Below, in pieces: positions 57,724 through 64,000 of a stretch of DNA of 64,000 nt. The notes under the pieces were generated by a model, which was given only the letters and a program-made list of their open reading frames with translations, ran no database searches and was not told the origin of the DNA. A program made the position numbers and the translations under genes. This DNA comes from Onthophagus taurus (taxonomy: Eukaryota; Arthropoda; Insecta; Coleoptera; Scarabaeidae): contig NC_091966.1 in the NCBI RefSeq assembly GCF_036711975.1, forward strand, positions 8,005,501 through 8,069,500, given 5' to 3'. Position 1 is the first letter of the stretch. The number at the start of each line of letters is the position of its first letter.

Positions 57724-60700
57724 TTAATCACTATCAATATTAATGGTTTTCAAGTCAGCCCAGTTGATTTCAACTTCCATTTTTTGCCCAGAATGGAAAC
57801 AAACTTTTACTTTTATAGGTGAGTACATGTCTTTATCCAAGGCAGACCATCCTGTGTACTAAAAAAAATCTATAAGGATAATAGTTAACGGATTTTATAA
57901 AATTTATTTACAATTGATGTATTGCGATGACGGACTTGATCGTCTTGTTTAAATGGTTCATATTTCTGCAAAAGGGCTTTGCCGTCAATTTTCCAAATAC
58001 AAGGAGGGTTACTCATATCACCTGATTGGGCGTCTTTCTTTGCAATTACAAATGATCCAGGCTAAAAGAAAGAAAATTAAAGGTGCAGTTTATTTATAAA
58101 ATTTTATAGTTATATTGTATCTGAATAACATTTTTAATTATTTTAGAAATTAATCGTGTAATATTAAGTTATTCCATGGTTCAGCCAATGTTTCTCTCAA
58201 GATATTTGGTTTATTACACATTTTATACATTAAACTTATAATTCATAATTATTAGCAATGCATGTGTACAAATTACTGTACCAGAAATCAAAACCTTTAT
58301 AGCAGTTAAATACGGATGCAATGTTCTAAAGACTATTGAACAATATCTATGCGATACTTAATTGCATATGCCTTTCAGATTCAGCTACTTATCAACTTTA
58401 TCAAGTACCACCAAAAAGATTCTGGGGCCTTCTACAAGGTCCCGCTAAACACCTTGTCAAGCTTTTGTCTCTTTTTACAGGAAAAACAGATTCATGTCAC
58501 AGATTGTACGCATTTTATGGAATCACTCAAAAGTATGAAGTTAGACCGCACGATATCCTTGTAACTTTCGATGTGGAATCTCTATTTACCAAAATATCAG
58601 TCAAAGATGCGGTGGATGGTCTTCGGCAGAAACTCATCCCGGGGGGGATGACTGTTTAACATCTACATATTTAGCTAGAAGGGAGAAGTCTACGAGCATT
58701 GCGAAGGAGCCATGGGATCACTTTTTTCACCGGTAATCGCCAATTTCTACATGGAGATATTTGAGGAAGTGGCGTTAAGGAAGAGTTCATGGAAACCACA
58801 GCTATGGCTTCGTTATGTGAATGAAACGGAAGCTGCAAAACAATTATTACCTTTCCTGGATATTTTAATCTCAAGGAAGGCAGATGAGGGTATGGAATTA
58901 GGTGTGTATCGCAAAAATACACACACATATAGGTATCTACAGGCTTCGGGTTTTATCTGCCTCCCTTATGTTTCAAGTTTGACGGAGCGGATTGCAAGAT
59001 GTGTGAAGAAGAAGTATATTGTGGTATGATACTGTATGATCAGCAAAATTTGGAACGCTCTTCCGATAGCTAAAGATAAACTAACATCATTAAAGGAAAC
59101 GGAACTCTATCGGCCATCATGTAGCTGTGGGAAATATGGCGTTGGTCAATCTGGACGTAAGCACCCAATTCAATGACAAGAGAAGCGATAGAGATCCATC
59201 GACATAGGGAACAATATCAAAAATGAAGATGTTGAGAAGATGATTAACTAAGAGATGAAATCCAGGTTGCATTAGGTGTCCGACCAGGAGACAACCTAAG
59301 CCCATGCTTGTTTAACCTTATTATGTAAACCACTATAACATGGATAGATTAATACTAAACACAAAATCAATGACTACCGCAAAGATACCGTAATAAGTCC
59401 GCAGTAAAATATCCGACTATAAATCAAATTATTTCAAACAGCAGCACGTCATATGATAACATACGAGGCTGAGACAAGAGGAGACACAAGCAAGACGAAG
59501 CAAATTTTGAGAACTGAGATGCAAACGCCAAGTAGATAATGGGCGTCACGTAAACTATGTAAAAGGTGTTTCAAAGTAGATCTTACCTGAAAAAAAAATG
59601 ATAAACATGAAAAAGTCTTATCTGAAGCTTGTATAGTGTATGACTCAAGCTAAAAACTGAAATTGTTGGCAAAAAAAACGTTAGAACGGAAGCAAATTCT
59701 TAGCGATAAGCGTTACATAGACTTATAAATAAAAGTGAAACAACTGTCACAGCAGAAGATCGTATTTTAAAAAATGCTCCTATAAAATATATTTGCGTTC
59801 TGCAAAGGCACAGGAAATGCTTAAAAAGTCAGCTTGGCTAAGTATTGAAAATGAAAGAACTAACTCACATTAATTTGATAGTAATTAATGTTTTTGTTTA
59901 GAATAAAGTATGAAGGAAAAACTTTTATTAAGTATGTATATTAGAATTTATAGATTTATATATATTTTGTTTTAAAATTCAATTTACATAAAGTTTGTTA
60001 AATAATGGCCTTGTTTGTCGATGTTTCTTAAATTTGTTTTAGTGTTACATCATTATCATAAGTAGTCTTTAGTGAAGTTACGCGTATGAGGTGAACAAAA
60101 TAAATAATAAACGTAGCCATCATCTTTTTGGCTTCTGGCATAAACAGGAGATACGCCACTATGTAAAAAAGTTGTACACAAAATTTCTTCATTGCATCTA
60201 ATTAACACTGATAGTTATTAATCTATAAAACTGTGACTGTGTCAACTTATCTGTTAGATCATATTCCTGATAATGAAGGGCAAACTTCCTTCCAAATTAT
60301 TTCTAATAGCAAAGAATATTATATTTTAGAACATTTTTTTATTCAATTCTTCTGTTTTTATAGTTTATTATTTAATATTTTATAAGAAAAATTTTGTTAT
60401 ACCTGTTAATATATAGTTTCAGATGATGTTAAAACTTCTGCAAGTACAGATTTTTATTATCCCTTAATTATTTTAACCACCTCTGATGGTTACTGTGACA
60501 TGTATATATTTTTTTTCTATTCCACAACTTATTACTTCAATTTCATATTATCTTGAAAATAATTGTAAGTTGAATCAATTGGAAAAACAACAAAAAATAG
60601 AAACTGCTGATACCTAGTACCACAATATTGGACACTTTGTTTACTACAAATAAACATTGTTGGTATTATAGGTCAAACTATAATTTATAAAAAATAATCC

Positions 60701-61664
60701 CTTATGAGTTGTGAAAAATGTTGGTGTTTCAAATAAACCATTTTTGGCAAATGTTATCTAATTAAACCTAATTATAGATTAACTCATTTTCTGATTTGTT
60801 AAATATAACAGACTTGTTGTAACCAACTCCTAATCAATGTGACAAACTCCTTAAAAAATACTCTTTAATCTTGTGATTACAATTATGCTGTGACTCACAG
60901 AAACACTTTGTAGTGCTAAAACAATTCATAATTTGGATTTATCTAAATCTGGCACATACATGCATTCAAACAATAATATCAAAGTGCCAAAGTTTTTGTA
61001 CTTTTATCTGGAATAATGTTAGTTATCTAACATGTTCTAGCTTCTAGAAATTTTTAGATGCAAATCAAATAATTATATTTCTTCGATGATGATGTGAAGA
61101 CCAAGAATCTTCAGCACATTTAATTAGACAATTAAGTAATTAAAAATCTAAAAAGAAAATAAATAATCTAGATAAACTTAATTTCAAAGCATCACTATGA
61201 ATAAAAATAACAATAAATTGCTTTATTAAGAGATATCAATAAAAAAACTTTACAATGCTTAAATAAAACAATATCCACACAAATTCAAAATACTTACCGT
61301 GTAGCTTGCACTTTCATTTGCAGGAATAATTTTATTAGCTGCAGAACTTTTTGTATTAGTACTACCCTTTTGTTTCCTATTAACCCCATTCTTTGGCTTT
61401 GTTTTCCTTTCACCTTCATCCTCTTCACTATCACTGCTTTGCGTCATTGCCACTCTAGGTTTTTTGCTTAATCTTTGAGATGTTCTCCTCTTATTGCGCT
61501 TTTTCTACAAATTTAAACTCAACATTACCAATTTTTTCATTACATTAAAGTAATTGTGTATAAATAAATATTACCTCTGTTACTTCATCCCATTCACTGC
61601 CAGAGCTTTCAAAAACCGCGGGATCATCTTCATTTTCCGAGAAACTGTCGCCTTGGGCACTCAT
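57724..61664 (-). CDS. Unrecognised 193-aa probable nuclear protein, four exons
   Basis: Exons in order: 61664-61575, 61504-61298, 58061-57912, 57858-57724. All introns are phase 0 with AG/GT borders and an ATG start in a short acidic leader. Residues 1-30 are acidic (SFSENEDDPAVFESSGSEWD). Residues 31-100 are basic with likely nuclear localisation signals (KKRNKRRTSQR, LSKKPR) and an acidic CK2-type patch SSDSEEDEGE. Residues 101-193 look globular: PGSFVIAKKDA, CIWKIDGKALLQKYEPF, TSIYTGWSALDKDMYSPIKV, KVCFHSGQKMEVEINWADL. The last half has the amino-acid mix of a conserved small beta domain but I cannot name the family. A 3.2-kb intron with transposons separates the two halves. Confidence 0.65.
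58336..59165 (+). mobile_element. Penelope-like element fragment (RT and start of GIY-YIG)
   Basis: The + strand frames in order: TYQLYQVPPKRFWGLLQGPA, then VRPHDILVTFDVESLFTKIS (PLE motif SFDVxSLFTxVP), then MGSLFSPVIANFYMEIFEEV (GSPLSPVxANxxME), then LWLRYVNETE (the catalytic YVDD block as YVNE), then LPFLDILISRKADEG and GVYRKNTHTYRYLQ, then CSCGKYGVGQSGRK, which matches the start of the GIY-YIG endonuclease of Penelope elements. Frameshifts and the lost YVDD make it inactive. It lies in the large intron of the 193-aa gene. Confidence 0.8.
59220..59350 (+). mobile_element. RTE-like RT fragment
   Basis: Reads EIQVALGVRPGDNLSPCLFN then LIM, the G-(V/I)-R-x-GD-x-LSP-x-LFN block of non-LTR RT. 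It directly follows the Penelope fragment, so two elements are joined. Only about 130 bp are recognisable. Confidence 0.55.
59580..61297. other. Rest of the large intron of the 193-aa gene
   Basis: Very AT-rich sequence. I see no coding frame, transposon domain or tandem repeat. Confidence 0.5.
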
Positions 61665-62265
61665 CCTGGAAGAACACAATAACAATCCGGCTTTATTTAC
61701 AAATAATCAACCAGTATTGACGGGCGGATTGTTGTGGTTTACGGTTAACGATCCGATTCTGGATGAGGGAGTCGATCGTTAATGTTCGGTTTGGTTGATT
61801 AATTTACCTGGGGATAATTGGAAATTAGAAACTCGAATGATTACAGGTGTAAACCAAGCTTGGGTACAACTGTTGTCAGTGGCAAGCGGGCTTCAATGTG
61901 TCGCCATTATTGACAGATTTATTCAAAAAGAAATGTTTAAGGATTATATTTAATAATTTCTTATTATATATTATTAGTTGTTTTATAACGTTGTTTCCTT
62001 TTGTAAATAGATAAATTGTTAATTGTAGTTCTAGTTTTTGATGTAAAATTTACACCGTTAACCAAGAAACCTGTAATTATCACTACCATAGTTTGGAAGG
62101 TCATCAATAGATGTCACAATTCATAATTGATTTTTTAAGGTTATTCAAAATTTGTATTTATTTGTGTTTATTTGTATGTTTTGTGATGACAATGTCGAAG
62201 CTGACTGGCAAAAAATAAAATACATTTAAAGCCGCCGAAGAGGCTGCTAAATACGCAACCATGGT
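61665..62265. other. Upstream flank of the 193-aa gene
   Basis: The segment 61720-61920 is less AT-rich than its surroundings and probably carries the promoter and 5' UTR. It contains inverted arms TTAACGATC and GATCGTTAA (about 61745 and 61774). No further gene seen. Confidence 0.4.
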
Positions 62266-63880
62266 TTACAGAGGAGGTCAAAGAACTGGAAAATTAAAAA
62301 CGAAAGGCATACTTAAAATACAGGTCACATTACTTAACAATAGATGAATATAAGGCTGTAAGAAATGCAATCAACAAGAAGATCCAATACACCAAGAGGT
62401 AAAAGTTCTCGGTAGACATGGAACATGACCTTTACGGAGGCCTGAAGACGGTTTGTTACATGTTAAGACATAGGAAAAACAAAACAATCAACGATTATAC
62501 AAAAATAACGAGAATAGCACTAAATGAATAGGAACAACACTTTTGACAACTCTACAGCGCTGACAACAACACAGCAAATCTTGACACAGCATAGCATGAC
62601 GACAGCAGTCGAGAACCTTGAACCGTGTCTGGCGAGAGAGTGAAACAATTGATCCCCAAATTGAAAAATCGCAAATTTCCTGGAGTAGATGAATTATTCA
62701 ACGAGCAGTGAAGCATGGAGACTAAACGAGTAGCACGTACTCTTTAAGAAAATCATAGAGTGCAGAAGGATACCGATGGAATGGGAAGAAAGTGTAACCA
62801 CTCCAGTGTTTAAGAAAAGAAGTAAAAAAGACTTAGCAAACAATCGGGAAATCACGCTATTAGGTTCACTGCTAAAGCTATTCATGCTATGGGTTATGGT
62901 TTAAAGCTATGAGTTATGTGAAGAACAATAAGGCTTTAGGAAGAACAAGTCAACTATAAACGCTATCTGTGCAATCAGACAGATCGTGGAAAAATCTATA
63001 GAATACAACAAAACAGCATACATGTGTTTTATATCTTACGAATGCTTTTGACCGCGTAGCACTTCCAGACGTTGTGAGACTCCTCAACAAGAAAATGTGC
63101 ACCCAGACATATAAAAACATTATAGTCGAGTTAAATACGAACAATTGGACTCAAATACAAGGCAGAAAGACAAGAAGAATACCTATGCAGACAGGAATAA
63201 AACAAGACGATAGCTTAAGCCCTACCCTTTTTGAATCTGATTATGGACGAACTAATAACTGAAGTAACGAAGGTTGGAAAGGAATACACATTGAGGAACA
63301 AAGAAGTAAAGATAATCTGCTAAGTAGACGGTGCCGTGTTGATCTCGGAGAACGAGGACAATCTGCAGAGAATGTTCTTTCAATTTGAAAAAACAGCTAC
63401 CAAGTACCCCATGACAATATCGTTAGCAATGTCTAAAACACTATCCATATCGAAAAAGCCGAGAAGATGGAAACTGACGATTTATAATAACCACCGGTTT
63501 ATTATAAATCGTTAGTTTCAGCAGATCATGAGTTTTAAATATCTCGGCGTCAGCATCACAAGTAGCAGAGACCTCCGCGAGGAAGTCAAGGCTCAGACAA
63601 CTAAAGCAACCTTAATATCGGGGTATATGCAAGATATAATATGGCGAAACAAACCCAAGACCATACAAAGTAAAATTCGCATATACAAGACCTGTGTAAG
63701 ACCTGTTATGACTTACGCTGTGGAAACAAGGGCAAAAAAACTCTACAACAAAAAGAATCATTCGAACAGCAGAGATGAGGATCTACGATCCATAGCAAGT
63801 TAGACCCTAAGGGACTCTAAGAGAAGCGAAGACATCAGAGTGTCCAAGATATAGTCCGATGGTCCCGAACCAGACGTCGC
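62266..63880 (+). mobile_element. Decayed RTE-like LINE, 5' truncated
   Basis: The + strand pieces in RT order: TNAFDRVALPDVVRLLNKKM (motif A, 63040), IPMQTGIKQDDSLSPTLF (63178), a degraded active site (YADD now reads VDGAV, about 63327), MSFKYLGVSITSSRDLREEV (63528), KIRIYKTCVRPVMTYAVETR (63672), then DLRSIAS and a terminal SDGPEPDVAHGG-like tail. It has many stops. The 3' end is followed by half of the dispersed palindromic repeat. Confidence 0.75.
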
Positions 63881-63924
63881 GCATGGAGGCACCATGTTGA
63901 AGGGACCACGTTGGAGGAACCACA

Positions 63925-64000
63925 GTTTTCAGCTCTTAAGATGACTAAACACGAATTTTTCTGGTTCTAGGTCTAGTGTTAGTTCTACCTTTCGTTTAAT
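63925..64000. repeat. Dispersed CTAGAAC palindromic repeat, right half, cut by window end
   Basis: Reads AGCTCTTAAGATGACTAAAC, then TGGTTCTAGGTCTAGTGT and TAGTTCTAC. It matches the right arm of the copy at 49194 and lies at the end of a LINE. Confidence 0.65.

Overview
The window is eukaryotic DNA, almost certainly from an insect and, by inference only, perhaps a beetle. It is AT-rich, genes have GT-AG introns that are often 50-300 bp, and the non-coding DNA holds decayed insect-type transposons (DUF4817/mariner, hAT, PIF/Harbinger, pogo-like, RTE-like and R1/Jockey-like LINEs, Gypsy, Penelope). I found no prokaryotic operon, CRISPR array, tRNA or rRNA. All gene models were spliced by eye: introns were accepted only when acceptor, donor and reading phase agreed on both sides.

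Region 1 (1-28.8 kb, + strand) is the 3' part of a giant ankyrin gene (Ank2-like). Two enormous exons (422-16939 and 18041-26251) and several small ones join through phase-1 introns into one reading frame of about 8,590 residues, still open at the left edge. Most of it is low-complexity, repeat-built tail: FGKK/FDDVK modules, then long charged helical repeats including six near-identical 546-bp units, then an acidic Ser-rich region. It ends in a short ankyrin-like C-terminal motif. The ankyrin repeats, ZU5/UPA and death domains would lie upstream, outside the window.

Region 2 (29.2-37 kb, - strand) is a six-exon gene for a basic protein of about 1,129 residues whose C-terminal part resembles nucleolar and spindle-associated protein (NuSAP). 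It converges on the ankyrin gene. Its 3.2-kb intron holds Gypsy, DUF4817/mariner and a Penelope-type ribozyme-like remnant. Region 3 (37-41.1 kb) is a transposon graveyard: a mariner transposase remnant, a hAT element with a PIF/Harbinger element nested in it, and a LINE 3' end.

Region 4 (41.2-49 kb, - strand) is a complete 14-exon gene for CPSF1/CPSF160, the large cleavage and polyadenylation subunit (about 1,404 aa). Its intron 5 has been expanded to 2.8 kb by a pogo-like element that carries a 173-bp tandem array and a LINE fragment. Region 5 (49-51.8 kb) is LINE debris plus copies of a dispersed palindromic repeat.

Region 6 (51.9-56.9 kb, - strand) encodes a 429-aa PH-domain adaptor most like SKAP1/2 but without a visible SH3 domain. 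One intron holds a higher-order tandem array split by a short inverted-repeat transposon. Region 7 (57.7-61.7 kb, - strand) encodes a 193-aa protein I do not recognise, with a Penelope-like element in its large intron. Region 8 (61.7-64 kb) is an upstream flank followed by a decayed RTE-like LINE ending in half of the same palindromic repeat. The genes have unrelated jobs (axonal cytoskeleton, spindle, mRNA 3' processing, signalling), so neighbourhood gives no functional link.
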